Notes: generated from the letters alone by a model not told the origin. 32,082 nt of DNA from Gemmatimonadaceae bacterium (GCA_014379355.1 JACMLX010000246.1:1-32082), one strand, 5' to 3'. Counted from the stretch's first letter, positions 8,658-17,121 are shown. A program made the numbers and translations.

Positions 8658-9497
8658 TCAGTGCAGCGGCACACCAAGCAACGTACCACCCCAATCGAGG
8701 AGCGCGTGACCACCGAGCAGCATGACCACGGCCGCAGGCGCCAGGAACACGCCGAATGGCACCAGCGGTGGCTCGAATTCGCGCCCTGCCCGCTGTGCGC
8801 GCAACCATGAGATCGGATAGACGATGATGAGGAACGTCGAGGCACCGAGTGCTGCCGCCACGAACACCGTGATGATGGCGCGCGTCGGTCCGACGGCCGC
8901 GCCGACGACGGCCATCAGCGTCGCGTCACCGAAACCCATCGCTTCCTTTTTCAGCGCGACTTCGCCAAGCCAGCCGATGATCGCGATGAATCCGGCGCCG
9001 GCGCAGGCGCCGTACATCGCGTCGATCGGGGTGGCAAACCACTGCTCCGGTGTGCCGTTGAAGAACGCGATCACACTGGTGATGAGTACGAAGAAGAACC
9101 CGAACACCGTGAATCCATCCGGAATCACATAGTGCCTGGCATCCGTGAGCGTGATGCCGAGCATGATGGTCGCGAACGTCGCGAGCCGCAGCGCATCGAG
9201 CCCATAGCCGCCGAGATACGCGGCGCCGGCCCAGAGCATGGCGACGGTGACCTCAACGATCGGATATTCGATCGAGATGGGCAGGGCGCAGCCCGCGCAC
9301 TTGCCGCCGAGCCGCATCCAGCCGACTACCGGCACGTTCTCGTGCCACCGGATCTCGCGCTCGCACTTGGGGCAGCGACTGGCAGGCCGGACGACCGACA
9401 GTCCCGCAGGCCAGCGCGACACACACACGTTCAGGAACGAGCCGAAGCAGGCCCCGAACAGTGCGAACGCGACGATGGTGAGAACGAAAGGATCCAC
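8658..9497 (-). CDS. pilD: Type IV prepilin peptidase / N-methyltransferase (A24)
   Basis: 279-aa inner-membrane aspartic peptidase that removes the leader of type IV pilins or type II secretion pseudopilins and N-methylates the new N-terminus. Features in order: the N-terminal GSFLNVCVSRWP motif (19-30), a zinc-ribbon-like cytoplasmic loop with Cys42/Cys45 and Cys67/Cys70, then about seven further hydrophobic segments. The catalytic aspartates are Asp119 (LTDARHYVIPD) and Asp191 (GFGD). The start is GTG, six bases after the rRNA methyltransferase stop, so the two are co-transcribed. No pilus genes are in the window, so it serves pilins encoded elsewhere. Confidence 0.95.
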   Translation of the reverse strand: MDPFVLTIVAFALFGACFGSFLNVCVSRWPAGLSVVRPASRCPKCEREIRWHENVPVVGWMRLGGKCAGCALPISIEYPIVEVTVAMLWAGAAYLGGYGLDALRLATFATIMLGITLTDARHYVIPDGFTVFGFFFVLITSVIAFFNGTPEQWFATPIDAMYGACAGAGFIAIIGWLGEVALKKEAMGFGDATLMAVVGAAVGPTRAIITVFVAAALGASTFLIIVYPISWLRAQRAGREFEPPLVPFGVFLAPAAVVMLLGGHALLDWGGTLLGVPLH

Positions 9498-9503
9498 GAG
9501 AAG

Positions 9504-10256
9504 TCAGCGAAGAGCGAACAAGAGAATTCCGGTTGCGACGGCCACGTTGAGTGACTCGACGGCGGCGCTGATGGGCAGCGCCACCGTATCGGCGACCAGC
9601 AACTGCGTGGCAGGAGAGAGGCCAGCCCCTTCGTTCCCGACGGCGAGCGCCCACTCAGCTGGCACCCTGACTTCCGAAACCGGGGTTCCGGCCGCGTCGG
9701 CGCCCCACAGGGGAATCGTTCGTTCCGAGAGGAACGAGGCGAGCGCATCGGTGGTGCAGAACAGGGTCGGATGCACGAATTGACTGCCCATCGCACTACG
9801 GACGACCTTGGCGTTCCAAAGGTCAACAGTTCCGGGCAGCGCAATGGTGGCAGAGACGTCGAAGGCGGCGGCCGTTCGCAGAATCGTGCCCACATTCCCT
9901 GGATCCTGCAGCGCATCGAGCACGAGCAATCGCACGCCGGTGGCAGGCAACGCGGCGAGTGTGAACTCCGGAATCGTCGCGACCGCCAGCACACCCTGCG
10001 GTGCATCGGTGTCGGCAGCCGACACGAACTCGCGCTCATTGACGACCAGGACTTCGACCCCGGCATCATGTGCACGATCGAGCAAAGCAGCGCCCCGCGG
10101 TGTATGACCGGCGCTCTCGCTTGCCAGCACGCCATGGATCGTCAGCGTGCTGTCGAGCAATTCCTCGACCGTGCGCACGCCCTCGGCCACGAACCGCCCG
10201 CTTCGTTCTCGCGCCTTGCGACGCTGGAGGTCGCGGGCTACGGTCAGCAAACTCAC
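9504..10256 (-). CDS. SpoU/TrmH-family RNA 2'-O-methyltransferase
   Basis: 250 aa. The N-terminal substrate-binding domain (about 1-100; RSGRFVAEGVRTVEELL) resembles the L30e-like domain of RlmB/TsnR-type enzymes. The C-terminal SPOUT knot domain has motif 1 LQDPGNVGTILR (116-127, catalytic Arg127), motif 2 AVGNEGAGLSP (205-215) and motif 3 LPISAAVESLNVAVATGI (228-244). It uses SAM to methylate a ribose 2'-OH in rRNA or tRNA; the target base cannot be assigned. The GTG start has a GAGGT Shine-Dalgarno sequence just upstream. It leads the minus-strand block and is divergent from the M48 protease with 46 bp between starts. Confidence 0.92.
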   Translation of the reverse strand: MSLLTVARDLQRRKARERSGRFVAEGVRTVEELLDSTLTIHGVLASESAGHTPRGAALLDRAHDAGVEVLVVNEREFVSAADTDAPQGVLAVATIPEFTLAALPATGVRLLVLDALQDPGNVGTILRTAAAFDVSATIALPGTVDLWNAKVVRSAMGSQFVHPTLFCTTDALASFLSERTIPLWGADAAGTPVSEVRVPAEWALAVGNEGAGLSPATQLLVADTVALPISAAVESLNVAVATGILLFALR

Positions 10257-10302
10257 GTCGGACCTCGATCAGTGGACGGATCGTCACAACCGGAATGTCG
10301 CA

Positions 10303-11130
10303 ATGCGCATCACTCGACTGCACGGCGGCTCGTTGCTCGCGGCAACGACGCTGGCCTTCACGCTATCAGCCTGTGCCAGCATCTCACCGCAGCAGGAAGC
10401 GGAGATGGGGCTCAACTATTCCCAGCAGATTAATGCGCAGCTTCCGATCGTGCGCGATCCGGAAGTGAACGCGTACATGAATCGACTTGGCGATTCGCTG
10501 GCGGTTCTCGTCGATGATCAGGGACGCAACTGGCGCTTCTCGATCGTGGACGATCCCGACATCAATGCCTTTGCGGTGCCGGGCGGCTACATCTACGTCA
10601 ACAAGGGATTGATCCTCAGGGCGCAGACGTTGTCACAGCTGGCCGGTGTGGTCGGACACGAGATCGCGCATGTGACGCAGCGACATTCGGTGAAACAGAT
10701 GGAGAAGGGCCAGAAGGTCGGCGTCGGAGCGACACTCGCCTGTATACTCACACCGTCGTTCTGCCAGAACGGAGGCGGTGACCTGCTCAACCTCGGTGCC
10801 ACGGCGATGATGGCGAAGTTCAGCCGGGGAGACGAATCGGAAGCGGATCAATTCGGCGTGAAATACGTGCTGCGCGCCGGGCTCGATCCGCGCGGGTTGC
10901 CGGAGATGTTCCAGATCATGCTCACGGAGCGCGACACGAAAGGCGGGAGCAGCGCGGGCTGGCTGTCGTCGCATCCGGTAGAAGAAGACCGGATCGAGGC
11001 GACCCGTCGCGCGATCGCCGCGCTGCCCGCCGGCTCACTCGATGGGCTGACGCGGGATACACCGGCGTTTCAGGCATTCAAGGCGAGGCTGCGGTCGTTG
11101 CCGCAGACACCGAAGCCCGGGGCACGCTGA
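10303..11130 (+). CDS. M48-family metalloprotease lipoprotein (LoiP/BepA-like)
   Basis: 275 aa from ATG 10303. The frame is open further upstream, but that part overlaps the divergent methyltransferase gene and lacks signal-peptide character. Lipoprotein signal with lipobox LSAC (Cys24). The M48 catalytic site is HEIAH at 119-123 (VVGHEIAHVTQRHSVKQ) with the third zinc ligand Glu178 in ESEAD. PDPxINAFAxPGGYIYV, typical of the family, precedes it as DDPDINAFAVPGGYIYVNKG. The family acts in the periplasm in outer-membrane protein quality control. It is monocistronic; the 46-bp divergent gap must hold both promoters. Confidence 0.93.
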   Translation: MRITRLHGGSLLAATTLAFTLSACASISPQQEAEMGLNYSQQINAQLPIVRDPEVNAYMNRLGDSLAVLVDDQGRNWRFSIVDDPDINAFAVPGGYIYVNKGLILRAQTLSQLAGVVGHEIAHVTQRHSVKQMEKGQKVGVGATLACILTPSFCQNGGGDLLNLGATAMMAKFSRGDESEADQFGVKYVLRAGLDPRGLPEMFQIMLTERDTKGGSSAGWLSSHPVEEDRIEATRRAIAALPAGSLDGLTRDTPAFQAFKARLRSLPQTPKPGAR

Positions 11131-11533
11131 GGTCTACGCCTCATCGGCCTTGCTCAGTCTTTTCGCGCGAGGCTCGCGAAGAGCGCGGGGAACGGCAACG
11201 GCATCTTGTTGGTGGTGCGCGAGCCGATTCTTCTAGTGCGTCGCGGCATCGTCAACAGTGTTCGCGCGGGGACGCGGGGGCGCGGGGACTTTAGCGCGCA
11301 CACGTATGTTTCGCCGCGATCGTCCCTGCTCTTGTTGGAACTGCGCGAGCGCAGCGAATGCTGTCGAGCAGGAGACCACCGCTCCGGGTGCGCAGTTCAC
11401 ACAATGAAACGAAGCCGCGAATGGTGTGGATCATCGCCAGCGCCAGACCTCCCCGCGTACCCCGCGGGCCCCGCGCGAAAAGTTTTTGCGATGTTTCCAC
11501 GCGAACGGAGTTCGGAGCGCGCGACGAACTGCG
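11131..11533. other. Convergent non-coding gap with GC-rich inverted repeats
   Basis: About 400 bp lie between the convergent M48 and purine nucleoside phosphorylase genes. No credible coding frame is present. A GC-rich block at 11264-11288 (CGCGCGGGG...CGCGGGG) has an imperfect inverted partner at 11451-11476 (CCCCGCG...CCCCGCGCG). Between them GAACTGCGC (11338-11346) pairs perfectly with GCGCAGTTC (11390-11398), and CCTGCTC pairs with GAGCAGG as a competing stem. It could be a bidirectional termination region, a repeat-element remnant or a structured RNA. Confidence 0.5.
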
Positions 11534-12418
11534 TCAGAGCGTCCCGACGAAACCCGCGATGAGGGCCTGGAAGCGGCCGGCGGCTTCCCTGGCGGATTCG
11601 AGGACCTCGGCGTGGTTCAGCGTGCCGGCCGTGTAGCCGGCGGCGGCATTGGTGATGAGGCTGACGCCGACGCATCGCATGCCGAGCGCGCGCGCTGTGA
11701 TGACTTCCGGCACCGTGCTCATCCCGACGGCGTCCGCACCGAGTTTCTCGAGCATGCGCACTTCGGCCGGCGTTTCGTATGTGGGCCCGAGGAGACCACA
11801 GTAGACGCCGATGTCGAGCGGGATGTTCATGAGACGCGCGGTCGCGTCGAGCTGCGCACCGAGGTCGCGGTCATACGGTGCGGACATGTCCGGAAATCGC
11901 GGCTCACCGACGGGTGTCGGTCCCGACAGCGGATGTCGATTCATCAGGTTGATGTGATCGTCGATGCGCATCAGCGTGCCCGGCACGAAGCTGCGGCGAA
12001 TACCACCGGCCGCATTCGACACGATCAACGTCCGTGCGCCGAGTGCATGCATGAGGCGCACCGGAAACACCGTGACGGCGGCGGGATGCGCTTCGTACAG
12101 ATGGAAGCGACCGGCAAGACAGATCACCGGCTTGCCCTCGAGCGTGCCGACGAGCAACGCACCAGCGTGCCCCTCGACCGTGGCCGGCGGTAAGCCCGGA
12201 ATGTCGTGAAACGGTACACGCACCGAGTCCACGATGCGATCGGCGAGGCCGCCGAGCCCCGATCCGAGCACGATCGCCGCAACTGGGGGGACGATCTCGC
12301 GATTGACGAGCGCGCGCACGACCGCGGCCGACCGGAGCGCCGACTCGGCGCCGTACTGAGCCTGCAACACCATCTCGCTTGGCGGTGTCACGTTCTCGCG
12401 CGTCCGGAAGTTGGTCAT
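11534..12418 (-). CDS. punA: Purine nucleoside phosphorylase
   Basis: 294-aa trimeric-type (PNP/MTAP family) enzyme that converts inosine or guanosine plus phosphate to base plus ribose-1-phosphate in the cytoplasm. Visible motifs: phosphate-loop GSGLGGL (Ser53), EGHAG with His84, AGRFHLYE (103-109), GPTYETPAE (211-219), MSTVPE (233-238) and the purine-contacting Asn257 in SLITNAAAG. The Glu/Asn pattern fits 6-oxopurine specificity. The N-terminal 20 residues are extra, but the ATG overlaps the stop of the adenosine deaminase gene as ATGA, supporting this start and translational coupling. It is the last gene of the nucleotide salvage operon and supplies the step after adenosine deaminase. Confidence 0.96.
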   Translation of the reverse strand: MTNFRTRENVTPPSEMVLQAQYGAESALRSAAVVRALVNREIVPPVAAIVLGSGLGGLADRIVDSVRVPFHDIPGLPPATVEGHAGALLVGTLEGKPVICLAGRFHLYEAHPAAVTVFPVRLMHALGARTLIVSNAAGGIRRSFVPGTLMRIDDHINLMNRHPLSGPTPVGEPRFPDMSAPYDRDLGAQLDATARLMNIPLDIGVYCGLLGPTYETPAEVRMLEKLGADAVGMSTVPEVITARALGMRCVGVSLITNAAAGYTAGTLNHAEVLESAREAAGRFQALIAGFVGTL

Positions 12419-13512
12419 GCGCCTCGAGTGTCAGGGCGGGTCAGGTCTGCCGATGGAAGCGGGTGACCTCGGCGCAGCGCGTCGATCTCGAGGGCCATGC
12501 TCGCGACCAGCGCCACCTTTTCGTCGTCCGGGAGAAAGCTGCTGCGGAAACCGTCGAGTGCCATCCCTGCCAGCTCATCGAACGTACAGTCGCAGCTCAC
12601 CGCGGCGTGATGGTACTCATCCACCAGCGTCGTCGCGGACATCAGCCGGTTGTCCGTGTTCAGGCAGACATTCATGCCACGCGCCAGGAACTGCTTGAGC
12701 GGATGTGTCTCGTAGCGTTCGGTGGCGCGCGTCTGGACGTTGCTGGTGAGACAGAGTTCGAGCGCGATGCCGCGCTCGTGAATCTCGTCGGCCAGCGTGG
12801 GATCCTCGAGCAGCCGAGTAGCGTGTCCGATGCGATGGGCGTGGCAGTCATGTACGGCCTGACGGATGGACTCGGCACCATCCCCTTCGCCGGCGTGACA
12901 GGTGCACGCGAGTCCGTGCTCCGTGCAGTAGGCGAACGCGGCGGCGTGACGCGACGCCGGGTTGCCGATTTCTCCACCGGCCAGATCGAATCCGACCACG
13001 CCACGATCCCGGTAGCTGACGGCGAGCTTCGCGAGTTGCAGCGATGTGGCTGGGTCGTAGTGACGCAAGCTGCACACGATCACACGCGCCGTGACGTTCG
13101 CCTCACGCTGCGCACGCGCGATCCCGCGCAACGGTGCCTCGACGGCCTGCTCGAGTGTCAGTCCCTGCAGCGTGTTGAGCGGCGGCGCATATCGCATCTC
13201 GATGTACCGCACCCCTTCCGCAGCGACATCGAGCGCCAGCTCATACGCAATGCGTTCCAGCGCATCTTCCGTCTGCATGACGGAGAGCGTGGTGTCGAAG
13301 CGCATGAGGTAGTCCTCGAGGCTGCGCGCATCGTCGACGCGCATGTAGTCGCGCAGTGCGTCGACATCGTCGCGCGGCATCGTGACCTTGTACTCCTTCG
13401 CCAGCTCGAGCAGGGTCTCGGGTCGCACCGATCCATCGAGATGGCAATGCAGCTCTGCCTTCGGGAGACGGCGCAGCAACGATCGATCCGACGCCACCGG
13501 GGTCGGACTCAC
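12415..13512 (-). CDS. add: Adenosine deaminase
   Basis: 365 aa, hydrolyses adenosine to inosine and ammonia with a single zinc. Zinc and catalytic residues in order: His22 and His24 (ELHCHLDG), His206 and Glu209 (CHAGEG), His230 (HRIGHA) and Asp287 (CLNTDN). Asp-Asn replaces the Asp-Asp of mammalian ADA, as is common in bacterial forms. A close-relative activity on aminodeoxyfutalosine or adenine cannot be fully excluded, but the PNP and nucleotidase neighbours favour adenosine. GTG start at 13512 overlaps the TGA of the 79-aa gene (GTGA), and its own stop overlaps the PNP start, so three cistrons are translationally chained. Confidence 0.93.
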   Translation of the reverse strand: MSPTPVASDRSLLRRLPKAELHCHLDGSVRPETLLELAKEYKVTMPRDDVDALRDYMRVDDARSLEDYLMRFDTTLSVMQTEDALERIAYELALDVAAEGVRYIEMRYAPPLNTLQGLTLEQAVEAPLRGIARAQREANVTARVIVCSLRHYDPATSLQLAKLAVSYRDRGVVGFDLAGGEIGNPASRHAAAFAYCTEHGLACTCHAGEGDGAESIRQAVHDCHAHRIGHATRLLEDPTLADEIHERGIALELCLTSNVQTRATERYETHPLKQFLARGMNVCLNTDNRLMSATTLVDEYHHAAVSCDCTFDELAGMALDGFRSSFLPDDEKVALVASMALEIDALRRGHPLPSADLTRPDTRGA

Positions 13513-13748
13513 GTGGTGCCCTCACCATCTCGCGCACGATTGGCCACCACACGGTAGATCACGCCGGCATAGACAGGTGTCCCGGTCGGCACGGCCAGGC
13601 CCCGGCTGTCGGTGATCTGGCGTGTGCCGGCCACCACCGCATCCGCCTCGAGAACATCCGCAACGCGCACCGCATCGAGCGCGGAGGCAGCAGCGGGCAC
13701 ATCGTAACCGCGGGCGTTCACGAACACACGCACAATCGCGTCGGTCAT
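13509..13748 (-). CDS. 79-aa conserved-looking small protein, possible beta-grasp fold
   Basis: Starts at ATG 13748, 10 bp after the nucleotidase stop, and its TGA overlaps the GTG of adenosine deaminase. This tight packing argues that it is a real gene. The sequence begins MTDAIVRVFVNARGYDVPAA, then a helix-like ALDAVRVADVLEADAVVAG and a strand-rich end TRQITDSRGLAVPTGTPVYA. The strand-turn-strand-helix-strand order and the VPAAASALDAV turn recall ThiS/MoaD-type beta-grasp proteins. It lacks a C-terminal Gly-Gly, so sulfur-carrier chemistry is not implied. A frame extended upstream to 13805 would overlap the nucleotidase gene and is not chosen. No function is known to me. Confidence 0.75.
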   Translation of the reverse strand: MTDAIVRVFVNARGYDVPAAASALDAVRVADVLEADAVVAGTRQITDSRGLAVPTGTPVYAGVIYRVVANRARDGEGTT

Positions 13749-13758
13749 GCGGAGCGGG

Positions 13759-16700
13759 TCAGGGAGCGATGGACACGATGCGATCGACCGCAGGCGACGC
13801 GACACCTTGCGGGCGCGCCTTCACGAACGCGATGAGTGCATCGAGATCGACGATGTTGGTCGCGGTGGTTTCGAGGGCGACACCCGCGAGGCCCAGACCA
13901 TCACCGCCTGTGACCATGAAGTCGTTGAGCGTGATGGTGTAGATGCGCTTGCCGTCGATGGGCTTGCCGTCGACGCGCACATCGACGAGCCGGTCGTCGG
14001 CGGGTCGCGCCGGATCGTAACGCAGCAGCACGCCGCTCACATGCGCGCGTGGTGCATTGCCTGCCACCAGCCGCGCCAGATATCCGCGCAGATCCGACCC
14101 GCGCACGCGCAGGGTGTACAACGTGTTCCCGAACGGCTGCACTTCATACAGGCGTCCGAAATTCACATCACCCGCCAGCAGGTTGGCGCGGATGCCACCG
14201 TTGTTCATGACGGCGATGTCGCTGTGCGCCGCTTCGCGCATCGCGTCCGCGACGAGGTTCCCCAGCGCGTACTGCGAGCCCTCACGTCGCATGTCGGCAA
14301 GGATCCTCCCTGCCGGCTGCGCGATGATGGCAGCCACTGCGTCGACGGCCACCTTTGCGATTCGCGCGGCCTGCGCATCGGGTGGAATCGTATCCGCCAT
14401 GATCTCGAGCACGTCGGCGCGCAGCACGCGGGAGCCACTGATGTCGCCGGGCCGATTGCCGGATGTGTCTCCGACTGCGAGATCCACCACGTCGATCGCT
14501 TCGCCGCGCGAGCGTGCCTGCACGATCGGCACACCACGCAGCCGGGTGTTGACCAGGCTGTGCGAGTGGCCACTCACGACGACGTCCACCGGCGACGTGA
14601 GCCGATTGACCATGTCGAAGATTTCACCCTCGCACACGGCTTCTGCATTGCAGAAGCCGCCGACGTGTCCCGCGACGACGATCACGTTCGCGCCGCGGGC
14701 GCGCAGCGCCTTGGCGCGCTCACTCACGATCGGGGCGGGATCGAGGAACCGCAGGTCGGTGACATTGATCGCACGCGTCGTCTTCGGCGTCTCGATGGTG
14801 CTGATGCCGATGATGCCCACCGTGAATGGTCCGCGCTGCACGATGGTGTCCTGCCGGATCCACGACGGAATGTTGCCGAGTGTGTCGCGCAGGTTGGCCG
14901 AGAGCACGGCATACGATGCCTGTCGGATGCGTGCGCGGAGCGTGTCCTGTCCGTAGTCGAATTCGTGGTTGCCGAGTGCGGCGGCGGTCAAGCCGAGCGA
15001 GTCGAACAGTGTGACGACCGTGCGGCCGTAGGCGAGATTCGACGCCGGTGTACCCTGGAACTCATCACCACCATCGACGAGCACGGAGTAGCAGCTCGGC
15101 GGCGCACATTCGCGCTGCGCACGACGGATCGCCGAGACGAGTGCTGGTGCACCACCGAGCGGTTGGCCGCGCGGGCCGGTGCGCGATTCGAAGGCGCCGT
15201 GGAAATCGTTGATGCCGATGACGCGCAGGCGCGGTGCGGACGAGCGCGTGTCACCGCCGCCGTTTCGGAACGAGGCCTTCGCGGCCGCTGCGGCGTCCGC
15301 CGGGATGATGCGCCAGTTGCTGGTGGCCCACGCCGAAGGTTCGAGCTTGCCGGCCTTCCGCACCGCGTCGATGATCATCTCGCGGATGTCGCCCTTCGAT
15401 TCGTACACCAGCGGTGCGCCGGCCAGCATCGCGAAGCCACCACCACCGGTCTGTCGATAGTTGCTGAGCGCGATCGTATAGGAATCACCAGCAGTGACTG
15501 CACGGCCGTTCACCGACAGGCCTACGACGCGCTGACCCACCGGCTTCGACAGATCGAGGTCATAGGTCGCCCCGACGACCATGTCGAAGTTGTAACCGGG
15601 CACGCTGTTGTTGACGATCGATCCGCCGGTTCCCGGCGACCACGTTTTCCAGTAGTTCGCGCTGTGTTCGAGGAACGCCTGCAGCTGCGCGCCGGAGATG
15701 CGGACGGCTCGCAACGTGTTCTCGAACGGATAGACCTTCGCGATCTCTGCGACCGTGATCGTGCCGCTGTCGATCCGGGCATCGAGTGAGAACGCCGGAC
15801 TGGCTGCCAGCTGCGCGCCCGACACCCGGCGCATCACCTCGCCGACGAGATCCGTGATCGGCATGTCGACCGCGCGTGCGAGATCGGATCGCCACGCGCT
15901 GTGGGTGACACCGATCGATTCGCTGACGAACGCGAGTGCCGTGCGATGTGCGGCGTCCGTGACACGCAAGACCGCGGCCGACTCGACATGTCCCTGCACC
16001 TTCACCGAAGCGCCCGTGGACGATGTCACGCGCCAGTGCGAATCGGCACGCGCGAGATTCAGCGTCGCAACACCGACGGTCGTGGCATAGTTGCGAGGCT
16101 GCATGAGGCGCACGCCGTTCACCATCGTGTCGATCATCTCGCGGTGCGAGTGGCCGTACACGACCAGGTCGATTCCCGGCACCTCACGCGGCAGGCGGCC
16201 GACGACGTTCTCACTCGGCAGGCCCGTCGACACCGTGTCGTAGCTCGCGGCGCCATCGAGGCCGGCGTGCACGACCACGATCACCACATCGGCGCCCGCC
16301 TTGCGCGCATCGGCCGCCGCACGGCGCACCGCGGGAATGATGTCGCCGTACGTGAGCCTGCCCTTGACGTTGTCGCGATCCCAGACCATCACGCCGGGTG
16401 TCGTGGCGCCGACGATGCCGATCGTCAGGTCGCCACGGCGAACGAGTGCGAAGCGGGCGAAGGCCTCGCGCGGTCGCGCCGCGATCGCGTTCGCGGAGAG
16501 AAACGGGAAGGTCGCCTGCCCGATCGCGCGGCGCAGGAGCGGCACGCCATAGTTGAACTCGTGATTGCCGATCGCGGCCGCGTCGTACCGCATGGCGTTC
16601 ATGGCGGCGATCACGGGATGCGGAGCGGAACCAGGCGCCCGCGCGGCCACTGACAACAGCGGATTACCCTGCAGCAGATCGCCGGCGTCCACCAGAACGA

Positions 16701-16941
16701 CGTTTCCGGGATGCGCCGCGCGAATCGAGTCGACGATCGTGGCGGCGGCGGCAAGACTGTGCGCGCTGTCGGCGCGGCTGTCGTAATAGTCCCAGGCCCG
16801 CAGCCGTCCGTGAACGTCGGTGGTGGCGACCACGACGAGGGATCGCGACGTCGGCCGAGCCTGACCCACGAGTGCTGCCGCCATGACACAATGCGCCACC
16901 AGCGTCACGAGGCGCCGACCGTGCGATGGCATGAGTTTCAT
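13759..16941 (-). CDS. Secreted double-headed nucleotidase (CpdB-like + UshA-like, YfkN architecture)
   Basis: 1060 aa with signal peptide (MKLMPSHGRRLVTLVAHCVM, hydrophobic to about residue 27). It holds two complete calcineurin-like metallophosphoesterase plus 5'-nucleotidase C-terminal units. The first (about 35-555) has TTDVHGRLRAWDYY (Asp42, His44), DAGD (Asp88), GNHEF (Asn126/His127), VVVHAG and YGHSHRE, and resembles CpdB 2',3'-cyclic-nucleotide phosphodiesterase. The second (about 571-1055) has INDFHG (Asp579, His581), VDGGDEFQG, GNHEFDYG, HVGG and SGHSHS, and resembles UshA-type 5'-nucleotidase. Bacillus YfkN has a comparable tandem layout. It would release phosphate and nucleosides outside the cytoplasm, feeding the downstream add and PNP genes. 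TAGCTT lies 6 nt before the ATG. No sortase or lipid anchor is visible. Confidence 0.94.
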   Translation of the reverse strand: MKLMPSHGRRLVTLVAHCVMAAALVGQARPTSRSLVVVATTDVHGRLRAWDYYDSRADSAHSLAAAATIVDSIRAAHPGNVVLVDAGDLLQGNPLLSVAARAPGSAPHPVIAAMNAMRYDAAAIGNHEFNYGVPLLRRAIGQATFPFLSANAIAARPREAFARFALVRRGDLTIGIVGATTPGVMVWDRDNVKGRLTYGDIIPAVRRAAADARKAGADVVIVVVHAGLDGAASYDTVSTGLPSENVVGRLPREVPGIDLVVYGHSHREMIDTMVNGVRLMQPRNYATTVGVATLNLARADSHWRVTSSTGASVKVQGHVESAAVLRVTDAAHRTALAFVSESIGVTHSAWRSDLARAVDMPITDLVGEVMRRVSGAQLAASPAFSLDARIDSGTITVAEIAKVYPFENTLRAVRISGAQLQAFLEHSANYWKTWSPGTGGSIVNNSVPGYNFDMVVGATYDLDLSKPVGQRVVGLSVNGRAVTAGDSYTIALSNYRQTGGGGFAMLAGAPLVYESKGDIREMIIDAVRKAGKLEPSAWATSNWRIIPADAAAAAKASFRNGGGDTRSSAPRLRVIGINDFHGAFESRTGPRGQPLGGAPALVSAIRRAQRECAPPSCYSVLVDGGDEFQGTPASNLAYGRTVVTLFDSLGLTAAALGNHEFDYGQDTLRARIRQASYAVLSANLRDTLGNIPSWIRQDTIVQRGPFTVGIIGISTIETPKTTRAINVTDLRFLDPAPIVSERAKALRARGANVIVVAGHVGGFCNAEAVCEGEIFDMVNRLTSPVDVVVSGHSHSLVNTRLRGVPIVQARSRGEAIDVVDLAVGDTSGNRPGDISGSRVLRADVLEIMADTIPPDAQAARIAKVAVDAVAAIIAQPAGRILADMRREGSQYALGNLVADAMREAAHSDIAVMNNGGIRANLLAGDVNFGRLYEVQPFGNTLYTLRVRGSDLRGYLARLVAGNAPRAHVSGVLLRYDPARPADDRLVDVRVDGKPIDGKRIYTITLNDFMVTGGDGLGLAGVALETTATNIVDLDALIAFVKARPQGVASPAVDRIVSIAP

Positions 16942-16947
16942 GGAGGG

Positions 16948-16953
16948 AAGCTA
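16948..16953 (-). promoter_or_regulatory. Candidate -10 (TAGCTT) for the nucleotidase operon
   Basis: On the minus strand TAGCTT is followed by CCCTCC and then the nucleotidase ATG, so the spacing is 6 nt with no Shine-Dalgarno sequence. This is the same leaderless geometry seen at ffh, the DUF445 gene and phoR. Confidence 0.4.
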
Positions 16954-17083
16954 GCGCGTCCGGCCACCTCCCGGCAGCCGACCCGACCCAGTCACTCGCA
17001 GGTAGATTGGCATCGAAGACCCGGTGGTCCGGTCGGGCGCGCCGATACCGAGTCGTGACCGAATCATCACGAAGAATCACACA

Positions 17084-17109
17084 GTCACGGATCACCATAT
17101 ATCCGTGAC
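17084..17109. promoter_or_regulatory. Perfect dyad operator candidate upstream of udk-phoB
   Basis: GTCACGGAT (17084-17092) and ATCCGTGAC (17101-17109) are perfect 9-bp inverted arms around the AT-rich loop CACCATAT. The right arm ends 12 nt before the udk GTG and overlaps the likely -10 (ATATAT, 17097-17102), a repressor- or activator-like placement. The heptamer CCGTGAC in the right arm recurs near 20314 and 23335 in front of other phosphate-related genes. A single dyad in this 180-bp divergent gap could control both the nucleotidase operon and udk-phoBR. Confidence 0.5.
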
Positions 17110-17121
17110 GTTGGAGATGCC

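Noticed and set aside
8602-8808. N-terminal extension of the metallopeptidase lipoprotein
   Set aside because: It overlaps the prepilin peptidase gene and puts the lipobox deep inside the protein.
10147-10302. Upstream extension of the M48 protease frame
   Set aside because: It overlaps the divergent methyltransferase gene, and only the ATG at 10303 gives a lipoprotein signal peptide.
6280-11490. Shared 12-mer AAAGTTTTTGCG at 6280-6291 and 11479-11490
   Set aside because: One copy is coding inside the desaturase gene and the flanks do not match, so coincidence is the simplest reading.
13747-15789. 680-codon open frame on the plus strand opposite the nucleotidase
   Set aside because: It is an Arg/His/Asp-rich antisense shadow of a gene with clear catalytic motifs. 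Such long antisense frames are common at this GC content.
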